Of a stretch of 64,000 bases of DNA, positions 32,189 to 44,606 are shown piece by piece. Source of the DNA: Coprinopsis marcescibilis (taxonomy: Eukaryota > Basidiomycota > Agaricomycetes > Agaricales > Psathyrellaceae). Below the pieces are notes generated by a model. It saw nothing but the letters and a program-made list of their open reading frames with translations, was not told the origin of the DNA and searched no databases. Position numbers and translations under genes: made by a program. Numbering within the stretch: the stretch's first letter is position 1; every line of letters starts with the position of its first letter. The DNA lies in contig ML210163.1 in the NCBI GenBank assembly GCA_004369085.1, positions 186,001 through 250,000 of the forward strand. The letters run 5' to 3'.

Positions 32189-33610
32189 ATGCCAACCACT
32201 CGCCGCCAAACTGCTATTAAGGAAGGAAAACTCGACACCTCTGAAACTGACGCCAAACCCAAGCCCAAATCCAAGAAGAGTACGTCCACACCGTCCCGAA
32301 AGCAAGCGACCGACAAAAAGTTAAAGGGCTCCAAGGGGCCTACCAACGTCAAGCCGAAACCATCTTCGAAACGCAACAGAGCCGAAACTCCCGCTGAAGA
32401 AAAGGGAAATGAGCGATCTGCCAAGACAGCAAAGGTCGAGGAGGACAATGAGGAACCGCCGCGAAACGGTGTGTACAAAGTCGGTCAGTCGTTGCCCCGT
32501 CCTCTAATACCGTGCGCTCACGAGCAAGTTCAGGTACCATTGAGCGAGGTCACATCTACTTCTTCTACCGGCCAAAGGTAGAGCTCGAAGAAGCACATTC
32601 GATCGACGAAGTGAAGAACTTCCACATCTTGCTCATTCCCCGACCCCCTATCTACGAAGGCGACACGCAGAACAAAGATGCAAAGAAAGCGGAACCTTCC
32701 ATCACAGAAGAGGTGGAAATGAAGGTTCTGTCGCCTGGAGCGGATGCCGACCCTGCTCCTGTAACCAGACGCACCACTAAACAGCACTATCGCCTCCTGA
32801 CTGTCGGGAAGAAGAAGTTGCCTGACCCTCATGGACATGGCCCTGGTAACCGCAAGGAGACATTCTGGGCGACTGTCACTAGTCTCGGTGACGATTTGAA
32901 TGTGCCGGTCGAGGGATTGGGACCAAAGGAGTACGAGACGAAGACTCGCGGTACGTCACTCATGTTGCTTCGCCGCATCCGAGTTACTGACTTTATGACG
33001 CCAGGGACGAGACATCAAGCGGCAGCACGCTTGGTTGCTCGAGGCGGGTATGCGATTGTCAACACCAACCCTCGTCTGCCTTCGCAACGGGAAACCCACC
33101 TTGGATACCACGTTTCGCACCCCTCAGCTTCGGACATGGGCGATGTACAGAAATCGCTTGGGATTTTCTCCTCGTCTTCGTTTGTCATACAGGTCAAGAA
33201 CCCGTTGGCGCCGAATACCGGGCCCAGAATGTCCGCATCGACAAAGGAAGCAGAGTATCCGGAATGGATAATGAAGGATGTTTTCGGGGCTGGTGGCTCC
33301 AGAGGCCGCGAGGAGTATGGGTTGCGGTTCGCAAGCTGTGAAACGCCTGAGTTGTTGGACTATTTAGGGGCTCAACTCCTCCTGATTGCCAGTCGCGATG
33401 GGGAGCAGGGGTTGGAAGTTAGTCTCGGCGAGAATCGTGGAGAAGGTGGGGTATTCGATTTTGCTGTGTGAGCATTTAGCTGATGTGTACCTAGCCCTCA
33501 TACAAGCTGAGAACGAGGACGCGAAACTTGATGTAGGTGAGATATTCAAGGAGCTGGGATTGGATCCAGATGAGTTTTCCATGGAAGCCATCGAAGGAGA
33601 ATGGGCGTGA
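32189..33610 (+). CDS. conserved fungal protein, function unknown
   Basis: Four exons (32189-32468, 32534-32950, 33005-33445, 33480-33610) encode 422 residues. The first 95 residues are Lys-, Ser- and Thr-rich and disordered (nuclear-signal-like stretches such as KPKSKK). The rest is a compact domain with GHIYFFYRPKVE, HILLIPRPP, HYRLLTVGKKKLP, ETKTRGTRHQAAARL and GYAIVN. I recall a similar domain in ascomycete proteins often labelled BTB domain transcription factor, although no BTB domain is visible; the label is probably a misnomer. A nuclear location is plausible from the N-terminus. I do not assign a biochemical role. Confidence 0.8.
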
Positions 33611-33833
33611 ATTACTACAGATGTTCATTTGTACTGTGGATCTCAGAAATATGTAGTGTCCAGAAAACAACAATGGAGTACGCATCCGAGTCGGTCGAGC
33701 CCATGATTCGGGTTAATCCGAAAGCTTTTCACATCAATTGGGTTTCAGAAAAATCGAAAATGGTTCTTTTCTCTTCCCCACTTACGGCGTACCGTGCGGC
33801 TGGTAATTATTAACCCGCACAATCGTCTGCAGA

Positions 33834-35226
33834 ATGGAAGGTATGTGTTGAACTGTTGTTACTACTATTCCACATTTCGACCGATAATCTGTCTAACTAG
33901 ATTTTACAAAACACAACCACCCAATCTCACACACCCTGAAAGCTCAGCTGACTCGAGAAAAGGAGGAGCATTTAGACCAACTCACCAAAGTTCGACGCAA
34001 GATAAAGGCGCTTACTGTGGAAGTCAAGTCATTGAAAGCAGAAGAAAGAGCCTTGACAGCCCGCATATTAGCATGCAACATCGGTATCTCGCAATTCCGT
34101 CCCATACCACACGACGTTCTTCGACTCATATTCGCCTTTTGCCTTCCGGACGAGCTCACCCCTGGCCCCACGCAAGCCCAGTCATTCTCTGCCATCCACG
34201 ACCCCTTGTTGTGGAGTTCGGTCGCTTTCGACATCGACGAGACAAACACAGAACGAGTCGCAAATACCCACATTGTTGGCTCTTGGCTGAAACGATGTCG
34301 AAAGGCACCGTTGAAGCTTCAAGTTGGCCTAAAACCTGGATATTCCTATCCCCGGGAAAATGACTGTTATTTCGACCAGGCGTTGCCGGGACTTGCCCTC
34401 CTTTCATCGCAGCTGGTACCATCCTTCCGAACCACAACAGTTCTCGTCCTTGACAGCGTCCCTATCTATCGCCTTTGTTCACTCTCTACCCACCAGCTCC
34501 TTCTCAAAGCTTGAGAGCTTGGTTCTCATATCCGCTCAGGAGGACAAATTCGATCAACAACACCGACGTATCAAGGCGTTTTCAAAGGCTCCAGCTCTTA
34601 AACGTGTCGCTATATCCGGCATATATTCCCTGGACCTCACCCAATGGATACTCTTCCATGAAGTAAGCTCATACATCTAATGCTGTTCGGAGATTGCCTC
34701 CCCTTCGAAGTTTGGGCTAGAGAGATTTCGCTTGCCAAAAACCTGGAAAATTTGTTTGCCTTTCTCGACACACCTGGGGTTCCAAGGAGCTCTCCAACGG
34801 GGGCAGTTCTCAAGAGTCTTAGATCCCTCACCATCTCCTTGGGGGATCACGCCAGCACCAAAGTAGGAATATTCACACCCTTCTTCAGCGATATCGACTT
34901 CAATTTTCCGGAGCTGCGATTCCTTCGTTTCATCGCACGGGAAAAAATTTCACTGGATGGAGCTCAACGCGGATGCACAAGTTTCTAAGGCATTTGCAGG
35001 GATTTAAAAAATTGGAGTATCTGTCTTTTTCAGATTTCAAGCACTTGAAGCAAGACACTGTCGAACGAATTGCGTCAGCGCTTCCACAAGTCCAAACGCT
35101 GGACCTGCACACTCGCGACTGGTGCTCCGTGCGTTGAGTATTACACCGGAAAGAAGCTACTTCCCCAACCTTACACTGGTCACGCTCGATCTCGATGACG
35201 ACTTGGCGTACGACGTATTGGAATGA
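33834..35226 (+). pseudogene. F-box gene, degenerate
   Basis: A start at 33834 (exon of 7 nt), an intron at 33841-33900, then a frame with a coiled coil (LTREKEEHLDQLTKVRRKIK) and an F-box start (PIPHDVLRLIFAFCLP). The second F-box half is damaged: the usual VC..WR block is missing between FCLPDE and PLLWSSV. The frame stops at 34514, but similarity continues in another frame (KLESLVLISAQEDKF, LKRVAISGIYSLDL) from about 34480. Leucine-rich pieces continue in shifted frames to about 35226, with stops between them. Several independent lesions make this a pseudogene of the coiled-coil F-box family common in mushrooms. Confidence 0.72.
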
Positions 35227-35473
35227 CGACGAGGACCAGACGGGGATCATTGGCGGGGGCGCCTTTTACGAGTTTGTGAGTGCAGTGCATTGACTTTCCC
35301 AATGCTCACCAGCCCGAATCGTGTGATCCCGAACGGGGACGACTGCCCAGTTATACAATTAACAGGACCGTTCGGATCACCCACGATAGGATATCATGAA
35401 GCATCTTTCATATTATGGGCTACACTACGACTACAGGCATATAGATAGGTGAGTTTGCTTATGAACGAATCGA

Positions 35474-38400
35474 TCAAAGACCAAAGTGAACATAAGGCAC
35501 CCATGAAATAAGCGACAGTTCTGAGTCTCCAATCCGCTCCCTCAACTTCCCAATGGCTTGATGCATGGCAACGGCTGCGTGTCTGCTGTCAAGTTGAGTC
35601 TGGCCTCCGTTTCCAGCTCCATTTGCCTTGAGCAGGTGTTCGTAAAAGTCCTTCGCCACCTTAGGCGCCTCCAAGTCGAAGACGGACCACATAGTGGACA
35701 CGACTCCGCGATATCCAGCCGCAAGCATCCCAGCCGCCAGATGCACCGCTTCCTCTGTCAGTCTGGCATCTCCAGTGCTCGTTTGGCAAGCAGATAAAAA
35801 CGCAAAGTCAGCATTCTTCAAGTTTCTTTTGATGATGGTGGATAAATCCAGACGACCGTCGGTGAAAAAGAACCCGCTGTTAAGCGGATCCTTCGTGTCC
35901 TGCGTCGCATGGCAAGCAAAGTGAATGCTGCTGTAGGTCTCCATATTCTTGAGTGCCGCACTGCTGGTAGCGGCGCTACCTTTGAGCGATAGTGCACGGA
36001 CGTTGTTCTTGTCGCAGAGGTCGTTAATTGACTCGACTTCCGTTGAAGTTCCCGGGAGAGTCGATAGTCCGGCAGCGTCAGGGTTAGCCAAGAGCAGCCC
36101 GCAGATGGTGCCTTCGATGGCGCCCGAGCTCTTGATGCGGTCGGTGAGCATACCGACGGTTGGGGTGTATGACGAAACAACATAGTCGGAAACAGTGGGG
36201 CCTCCCTCCTCACTGTAGATCCCTGCAGCATGAATTGGAAGGAATGCCAGTGGCCCCGTTACACACCACCAGATTCTTGTCGACGGCGTTTCTCCTTTGG
36301 AGGACTGAGACGTTTCTTGTCAGCAGGTGCAAGTGCTCTAGTTAGGGCGAAGACGCACCGGGATTTCAAGAACATTCAGTGTCGGCTCTACCAGGTCTTT
36401 CCATACCTGCGATAGAGCTTGACACACCACGCCCGTGGAACGGGAAGAATCAGGCCCTTGATGTGGCTTCCGGGTATCCCTAATGTCTGATCCATCCTCA
36501 AGTTCCTGGCCGTCACGGTGAGAGACCGGAGTTCCTCGCATCCGTACCCCATATCGGTCGAGCTGGAAGAAGATGTCCTCGCGGAGCTTTTGTGCTTTTT
36601 CTAGGGTAAACTCCAACAAAGGTATTAGCACTGGCTCGTCAAGGCCAGCAATAAGCGCCAAAGCATCACACCGCGTTTCGTGAATGTTGATGACGACTAT
36701 AGGCCCTGAGTCGGGGAGATTTTCGAGCAGCGAAGAGATGGGACTTGGCTGGAGGAAGTTCTCGAATTTCGCGAACCCTCTAACCTCAGCAAGTAGATTG
36801 TCCCATTCCTTGGCCAGCTCTGTGTGAACAAAGACCTCGCTGGCCATTGAAACTTTCTCCGATGTGGACCGTTCAGCACCATCACTTCTTGATCGAGAGC
36901 AGCCTGCTATCTCCAGCTGCTTTGCGATGCTTTTGATTTGCTCTGCGTGGGTAGGGTGCCGCTCTTGAAGCTCGAGCAGAGGGGTGCGGAGGAGCTTTAG
37001 CTGATTCCAAACCAGACAACGCCCTTGATCCAGCCACTCTACAGCCTTATCCGGTCGTTTCGCAGAGCACGCGGCAGCTGCTGCATGAAGTGTAATGTTG
37101 AACCAGTTCGCAAGCTGCACATGGCGAGTATCAATGGTGTGCCCGAGGCCTGCGGCCAAAGACATTAGCCGCACGGCCGCGCCATAGCTATCAAGGAGTT
37201 CTGGTGATGCTGGGCTGAATCGATGCAACCCGGTGGCCCAAGAAAAAGCAGCTTCTAAGCGCGCTGACGGGCGGCCGATGTCGGAGAGGGCTGCAGTCTT
37301 GAAGTGAAACAGGCTTGCGTTCAGATCGTCTTGGCTGCCGGCTTTCATAAAGCGCGATAAATACGAGTTTCCGAGGCTAATCAGTTCCTTAGGCCTTTGT
37401 GCATGATTTGGTGGGATAACCGAGAGTGCTCGCTGTTGTGCGTTTATGGCTTTCTCTGCATCAGCAGGGTCTGAGGTGCTGCTGTAGCGTCCCAAATATG
37501 CGGTACCGAGGATGTCGAGGAAACGGTGCAACCCGGGATAACCTGTGGGTGCCATGTTCACAGCCATCTGCAGCACCACAATCGCTTCATTGATATCGGA
37601 AGCATCTCTGCTGTGGTCAAAACGCCTGGACAATGACGCTCCGAGGTTGGAATAGACGGCGATTGCTTGCGAGTGGCCGTTATGGATGAGGGAGAAGGCC
37701 TCTTTATGTGCGGCGATTGATTTGTCGATGTCGGCAAGATTTTTGTTGAGTTCAAAACGTTGAGCGTAGGCTAGTCCGAGGTTGTTGAGGGTGCCGTGGG
37801 TGCTAGTGTGGTGACCCTTTGGGATGAGGAGGACCGCCTCCTCCAGCGTTTTGATTGCTTCATCGATGTCGGAAATGTCCGTTGTGTGATGGGTCAGTTT
37901 GAGTAAAGCGCCTCCGAGGTTGTCGAGCGCGACCCGGCGCATGGGGTGATCCTTGGGCAACAGATGTACTGCTCGCTGTTGCTCTCTGATTGCCAGGTGA
38001 AGACGGGAAAGGTCGCCTGTCCGGTCGAAATGTACAAGTAAGGAACCTCCTAGGTTGATGAGAAAAGCTGGAAGGTCTTTATAGCCTTTAGGGGCCAGTG
38101 ATACTGCCTTGCAGCCCAGCCGAATTGCTTCCTCGATATCAGAGAGTTGGCCAGTTTGCTCGAAACGACATTCGAACATCGACCCGAGGTTGGTAAGGTG
38201 ACGAGGCTGGTCTGGATTCTCATCGGACGTGAGCGACACTGCACGCCGGAGGAAATCGATGGCCTCATCAACGTCCGAATCTCTGGACGCCCGTCTGTAC
38301 CGCACCCCGAGAGAGTTTGCGAGATTGGTCAACAGACCGGGATAATCTTCGTGGGTCTCAGGAATGAGACCAACAGACTTCCTTTGGACTTCGATGGCCT

Positions 38401-38870
38401 GTCCGAGAGCGTCAATGTTGCCTGTGTGCTCGAAGAGACGTCGATACGAAATACCCAGGTAGGTAAGAATGCGAGGGAGGATGTGACTATTGGGAGGGGC
38501 TAGCATAACAGCGTCTGTGAGAACCTTGATTGCTTCCTCCAGGTCCGAAATATTTTCGACGCGGTCAAATCTAGAGAGGAGGAGATCTCCTAGGTAGAAC
38601 AACTGGCCTGCTATATAGTTGCGGGGCGTCGATGCCACAGATTGACGCTGTAGATCCACCGCTTTGTTTATCTCGGAAACGTCGCCATTTTCTTTGAATA
38701 GGGAAAAGTGCTGGCGGGCCTGGTCAAGGAGCATCTGCGCTGTCGCCAATCTCGGGGGTGAGCTGCTACCCATCCTTCTATACTAAGCCAGGCTTTCAGA
38801 CAATGATTTATGCATGCACGTACCCTACATCTGAGGGAGTTGTCGACGTTGATGGCGAGTTGCTGCTCAT
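35474..38870 (-). CDS. TPR-CHAT protein (caspase-like protease domain)
   Basis: Exons 38829-38870, 36359-38782 and 35474-36304 give about 1098 residues. The first exon (start MSSNSPSTSTTPSD) is supported by an identical SSNSPST stretch upstream of the paralogue at 61.7 kb. Residues of about 30-600 are about ten tetratricopeptide-like repeats (pattern NLG..L..RFE.TG...DI.EAI). The C-terminal CHAT domain carries the expected Cys-His dyad: HFACHA (His codon 35909-35911) and FLSACQTS (Cys codon 35786-35788), then GYRGVVSTMWS and WVPYVHFG. CHAT domains are clan CD proteases related to caspase and separase; TPR-CHAT proteins in bacteria and fungi are linked to signalling and regulated cell death. 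Here the role is inferred. Intron 1 is only 46 nt. Confidence 0.85.
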
Positions 38871-39728
38871 ACTTCTACATTAATCGAAACCAGACAGCCA
38901 GATGTATGCACGTACCCCATGGCTTCGAGTTGTGGAAACACTCAATCAAGTTGACGTTGAGGAATGGATTGCGGTGAGTGCCGAGGCATAATGCAGCTCT
39001 AAAGCATTTTAGGGTGAGGTGCGGAATGCACTGTCCTGGGCCTGTGCAACGCCCCAGCGTGACATGCACCTGACAGGCGACAGGTTGCCTGGGCGTCTAT
39101 CATTTAGCTCAAGACTAATACAGTACCTACCTCACCTAGATGCTGAGAACATACACGATGCCGGGTGAGGCTCTGAGATCGAGTCAAATGGCGCTGGAAA
39201 TAGAGGAGGAGAAAGGTCTTGAGGAGGCATGGCTTCAACTGTTGGCTTTTGCTTCTGCAACGACCTTTGCAGAAATCAGTCAGGAGGGGTACATGAAACA
39301 GATTTATGTGCAACCCACGTCCGGCATTGCTTATCCAAAGACCATCCTTCCAGCTGAATCTCAGCAGCAGCCACCACAGAGTCCCTAATTTACCAGCGGG
39401 GCAAATTAATTAGGCCAAAAAAGGAAGCAAAAGAGGTGTTGCAACCGCAACGTAGCAAATAATGAAGGAACCCAGTATTGTACAGGCTTTAGCAATAAAT
39501 ACAAGCAGGTAAAGTATTGGCATCTGTCATATAATAAAGAATAGGAGGCTTGTTTGAGCAACAAAGTAATAAAGTATGAGTAGGGCGATAACTTGACCAA
39601 GGGAAACAAGACACAAGACCAACAATCCCATAAAAACGAAAGGGAAACAAACAGCACAGCAGGCTTACAACTTGAGAAAAAAACAAGAACAAGCACAAGT
39701 ATCGAGACCACCTCGTTAAGGTCGCGGC
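38871..39728. other. intergenic, nothing firm
   Basis: A gap between two genes transcribed on the minus strand. One 82-codon frame (39140-39388) has no recognisable features. The part near 39400-39720 is AT-rich and is probably the 3' flank of the Rad60-like gene. Confidence 0.5.
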
Positions 39729-41564
39729 CTACATACCGACGACTTCAACAAGGTCGCCATCTTCCAGATCCGCGTCGCCAATTGGACTATCCGCATCCAA
39801 TTTATCACCGTCGACGCACAACCTGGGATCCTTCTGTGGTACAGCAGGTACGGGAGCAGGAGCAGGAGTAGCGGTCTTTGAACCCCTCCCTCTGCCCCTC
39901 CCTCTACCTCGCCCACGTGCGGCTTTGCCCCGAGTCGCCGGAGCGGCGGCGGTTGGCACAGCAGCCTCAGCGAATAAATGCGCATACTGTGGATCATCTT
40001 GCAATCCCGCCTTCTTAATAAACGCCTTGACGATGTTGCCACACTTGGTGGTCGGCCGCACGGTAAGAATGATATCCTTCCCGGTGGTTGCAGCCGAACG
40101 AAAAGTCAGCTTGAACTTGTCATCTTCCTCTTCGGCTGCAGATTCCCCAGCCTCGGATTGCATCCCCATGGGCGGAGGTACAGAGAAGGAAGAGCCGGAT
40201 TGTGGTGAGCTGTCGAATTGTGGACGAATATCATCGTCGTCGCTGTCTGACAGTTCGATAGTTGCTCTATCGTATGTGGAGGTTGATGAGGACTGGGGCT
40301 GCGTCTGTGGTTGTGTACTCGAGAAGATGCTGCCGTAGCTGTGTTCTGGATTGTTGCGGATATATTCATATATGGTCTTCTGATAGGCATCTACAGTGTA
40401 CTGATCAGGATTGAGATTGGAGGTAAGGAAGGATGGTACCCACCCAGATCAGCGCTCCCCCATAGGTTCAGCGTCACAGGGGATACGGAGCCGAAAATTC
40501 GTCTTCCATTGTAGCAAACGACGAGATTCGCGACGGAGACATGAGAATCTTCTGCGATTTCTTCGAAGAGGACTTGGAAGTCGTCGCCCTAGTCAGAAGT
40601 ACCGTTCATTGAAATCCGCGCGAGATGAATCCACGTAACGTACCCTGTTCATTTTATACTTCCATTCGACTTCTTCTGTATTTTGTGACAAGGGATGTTG
40701 GTGCCATTTGACGGTCATCTCTATCGTTCCATGTTCGTCACGAGCGTCTACAGGCGCTGGAGTCAACGAAGCTTCTCTTCGAACTTGAAGAGCTATTCGT
40801 TGAAGCTCTGGATCGAGGCTCAAGTCGCTTGTGGCATCATCATCCTCGAATGGGATGAAATCGTCGTTTACTGCTGGCCGGTTTGCATCCAATGCTTGCC
40901 GAACAACCCGTCGCACGTTTTCGATTTGCTGTAGAGGTAGTAGGGGCGGGGGAGTGATCGAGTGTGAGCGGCTGCGACGTGAACGTTTTGCTTCTCGGCG
41001 GTTAGCGTTAGTCGGGGTGGCAGCTCCTTCTCCAGTAATTTCAACGTCGGAATCCGACTCGGCATGGAGCTTGGGGTCTTCCTCAAGCAGCCTTAGCAGA
41101 ATAACTTTATATAAGCGCTGTAAAAACGGATAGCAGAATGCATGCATACCTTATGAGATCCTTGTCGCTCTGCCACCTAGCCTTTGGCAAAGGCTCAGAC
41201 TTCTTCTTCCGACGCCGTTTGGATCCGGGGGACACATTCTCCTCGCTCTCCGTTCCCGAGTCGTCATCACCATCATCGTTGGCCACCTCTGTTCACATAA
41301 AGTCCCGATTCGAAGGAACATGATGAGCACCCCGACATCTAATCGATAGAGAGAACAAGAACAAGCATACACACCTTTCTTGGTGGCCTTTTCCAATGTA
41401 TGCCAAGTGTTCAAGGTCCTGTTGCGGTTCTTGATGAACGAATTATTGATGGCTTCGTCGTCCAGAACGCGGCTCGACGACGAAGCGGCACCCGACCCGG
41501 ACGCTTCTGCCGGTCGTGGTTGTTTCGGTCGAGGACGTGGTCGTGCTCTCGGAGCCTCAGACAT
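39729..41564 (-). CDS. SUMO-like (Rad60-SLD) domain protein
   Basis: Exons 41375-41564, 41150-41288, 40644-41091, 40444-40588 and 39729-40390 encode 527 residues. The C-terminus is a ubiquitin-like fold of the Rad60-SLD type: KLTFRSAATTGKDIILTVRP...IVKAFIKKAG, interrupted by an RG-rich insert (GRGRGRGRGRG), then LCVDGDKLDADSPI...LEDGDLVEVVG. A second SUMO-like segment is likely upstream (WHQHPLSQ...WKYKMNRGDDFQVLFEEIAE). The first half is acidic and basic in turns, with SDSDVEITGE resembling a SUMO-interacting motif and an RSRRSRSHS stretch. Rad60, Esc2 and NIP45 proteins use SUMO-like domains in genome stability with the SUMO machinery. It is divergent from the GCFC gene. Confidence 0.85.
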
Positions 41565-41725
41565 TTCGACTTTTCAGCAGTGAGGAACGTCGCGTCGGCA
41601 CAGCTAAGCGCGTCAAACAATAAGCCTCGTGGACCGTGGTGGTTGCGGTAAAAGGGGAAATGGCGTGAGAAATCGCGGATTCGCCGAAGGTCATTGCGAG
41701 GTCACGTGCGCGGAGGATCCAGAAC
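41565..41725. promoter_or_regulatory. 161-bp bidirectional promoter with CACGTG
   Basis: Separates the divergent starts of the Rad60-like and GCFC genes. It contains a CACGTG box at 41703-41708 and no TATA box. The short spacing suggests shared control. Confidence 0.5.
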
Positions 41726-44606
41726 ATGGACTCTGCACCTGCCCTCATCTTCAAGCGCTCTGGAAAGTCAAAACCGTCCAGGTCGCGACAAAAGTCGCCC
41801 GAAAATGACGAGAAGACTGGCTCTGCGAGGAATGGAACGCCAGACGAAGCGGAGACGCCAGCAGAGTCGCCTAGCACTCTAGCAGCGAAGCTTAAGAACA
41901 AGGTCAAGAAGTCGAGGACGAAATCTAAGTTGAGCTTTGGAGCGGCGGACGAGGAGGAGGTATGTTGTTTATTTATCGTTTCCGCGCCATGATTCGAATT
42001 GAATGCTAGGAAGGCGATGGGGAAGTGTTTCAGGTCAAAAAGTCGCGGTTGAGCACAAAGATCTCGCTGGGACAGAGTGCTGCGTGCGTACTTGTATCTC
42101 GTTCTGAGCTCCTCCAACTCAAAAGTGTACATTGTAGCGTACCTTTGAACCTCGACCAGGCGACAATTACACCTCAGAGAGGACCTACGTATGACCAGGC
42201 CTACCTCAACCAGCTCAAGGCAAGCACCCCTACTGCCCGACCCAAGTTGGCTGCCGATCCCGATTCATACGATGCCGACGTGTCGATGGATGTCGACGCT
42301 GCTGTAATTCGGACCGTTGATGTATTCGACGGTACGCTCATATATCTTGGTTCTGCACAATAACTGACATACCTCAACAGACGAGTCCAATTCGACACCA
42401 CTCTCCGACATTCCATCCGAGTCATCTATCAAAGTCGCCAAAGAGAAACGAGAGCGGCTGCGGAAAGTACAAGGGACCGGGGAAGAAGACTTCATTTCCT
42501 TGTCTTTGACGAAGCGTTCGGAGGATGCTGGCCCACATCCAGAAAGTCGACTGATGAGAGAAGAAGATGAGCTTGGTGAAGCTGACGACGGTAAGCAGGC
42601 AGTATCATCAAAGGAGTCGGGCATTAATACCCCTGATTAGAGTTTGCCGAATACACCAGCGCACAGGAACGTATTGCCTTGGGTAAAAAGTCACGAAAGG
42701 TTGAAGCAGCCAATCGGCGGAAAGCTATGAAGGAACTGATCCAGGACGCGTAAGTCGCGCCTCATTTGTAAGAGCCAATATGCTGACAGTTTATACTATT
42801 TAGCGAGGAAGAGGATGAAGAAACCATAGAATGGGAACAAGAGCAACTTCGGAGAGGAGGACATAGGGTTTCCGAGGCTTCGTCAGCGCCAAAAGCAAAG
42901 GAGATCTACCGAGCTGCACCCAGTACGATCTTTCTTTACTCCGACTCTTCACAGCTAATTCTATTTCTCTAGTTCCCGCGTCAACGACGATTCCAACCTT
43001 ACCTCCCGTCCTCTCCCGCCTATCACAGCAACTAGCGCAGCTAACAACATCCCACGCCAACAACGCCGCAGCGTTGACCAACCTAGCCCTCGAACGCGAC
43101 CAAGTCGAAGAACGGGAAAAGGAAATGCGCGAGATGGTTGTGAAGGCGGAGGATAAGCGTGCTTGGTTTGGCGACTTTTACGATTGGATTGAAAGTGTGG
43201 CAAGTTTTTTGGACGAGAAGGTTAGTTGCTCACCATTTCTCCTTCACGATTTGTAAACTGATAGGTATGTTTTTCAGTATCCATTGATGGAGAAACTCGA
43301 GGAAGAGCACATTTCCCTTTTGCGTGAACGGCTCGAACTCGTTGTTCAGCGCCGGCGCGCAGACGACGAGGATGACTTGACAGCCGTCTACGGTCCTCTT
43401 CCAGCCCCACCAGAACCGGACTCTGACCAAGTCGACGAACTGGGACGCTCCATCCCCAAACCATCTCCTTCATACCTCCGCACACAACGCCGTGCAGACC
43501 GTTCCCGCCGACGTCAGCAACGTCTGAAATCCAAGCCCAATCTAGCAGAAGAAGGATACTCAACCGACTCATCTCTACCTCCTCACGACCAATCCGACTT
43601 TGCCTCCGCCATATCATCGCTAAAAGCGAGCAGCAAGGACGTGCTAGCTGATGTGCGCGCGGAGGAGTTTCGGAATCCTACAGGTGCCAAATGGAACGTG
43701 TGGCGGGAAAAGTATGCGGAAAGCTATAGGAATGCGTGGGGTGGGCTGGGTGTTGTGAGCGTTTGGGAATTTTGGGTGCGATTGGAGGTTGTTGCTTGGG
43801 ATTGCATTGAGGTATTGTTCTTAGTCTCTACTCGTTGAGGATGCATTCTGAGTGGGGTTGATAGGATAAACGAAGTCTCGACAGCTTCAAGTGGTATCAG
43901 GGACTGTACAACTATTCTCGGCCGTCGATTGGTAATGAAGAGGAAGAAGGCGAGCCAGAGTTGGGTCCGGATGGAGACCTCGTTGGATCGATGATTTCGA
44001 CTGCAGTCATTCCCCGAATCTGTCGAATGATCGAAGGGGGTGCACTTGACGTCTACTCTGAACGACATATCAGACGCATGGTCGACTTGGCGGAAGAAGT
44101 CGAGGCTAGCATCGATACAGAGAACCATACCAAGTTCCACGTACGTTTCAGACCTTCTTCTCTTTGACGTGGCTGACTGTTCGTTGTCTCCAGACCCTCC
44201 TAAGCGCAGTAGCATCTGTCTTCCAAAATGCTGTGTCGGACACGGAAGATTTGCTGGACAAGTTCACGTCTTTGAGGAGTGGGGTTCAGGCGTTCAACCC
44301 CGAGTCGATTCCATCCCGCCGACGGTTCCTTGTTCGCCGCGTGAAGCTGTTGAAGAATATGCTTCGTTGGCGAAAGTATACCGGGGAGCGGTTTGGGTTG
44401 GATAGATTGATTGGGAGGCTGGTGGACAACACTTTTGTGGGTGTTGCAGAGGGTGGATGGGAGGTTGGGGGAGAAGAGGTTGCTAGGACGGTGAGTGGAT
44501 TTTCAGTGTGTGCTTGACGACGATGACTTATGTTTCGATCTAGGTTGCTTCTATGTTACCCCCTGAATTAACTTCCACGAAGCTCAAGCAGAGGCTGAAC
44601 TTGTAA
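41726..44606 (+). CDS. GC-rich sequence DNA-binding factor-like protein (GCFC/PAXBP1, spliceosomal)
   Basis: Eleven exons (41726-41959, 42010-42083, 42138-42331, 42381-42590, 42641-42749, 42804-42922, 42973-43220, 43278-43811, 43865-44140, 44194-44490, 44544-44606) encode 785 residues, all joins in frame. The N-terminal third is basic and disordered (FKRSGKSKPSRSR). A helical stretch with EEDEETIEWEQEQLRRGG is characteristic of GCFC1/PAXBP1 and plant ILP1. The GCFC domain follows (WREKYAESYRNAW, LVGSMISTAVIPRI, LKNMLRWRKY). Despite its name the family acts in spliceosome disassembly with TFIP11/Ntr1-type factors rather than as a DNA-binding repressor. The nucleus is the expected location. Confidence 0.9.

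Noticed and set aside
39140..39388. 82-codon frame before the TPR-CHAT gene
   Set aside because: No splice sites, no domain and no similarity to neighbours.
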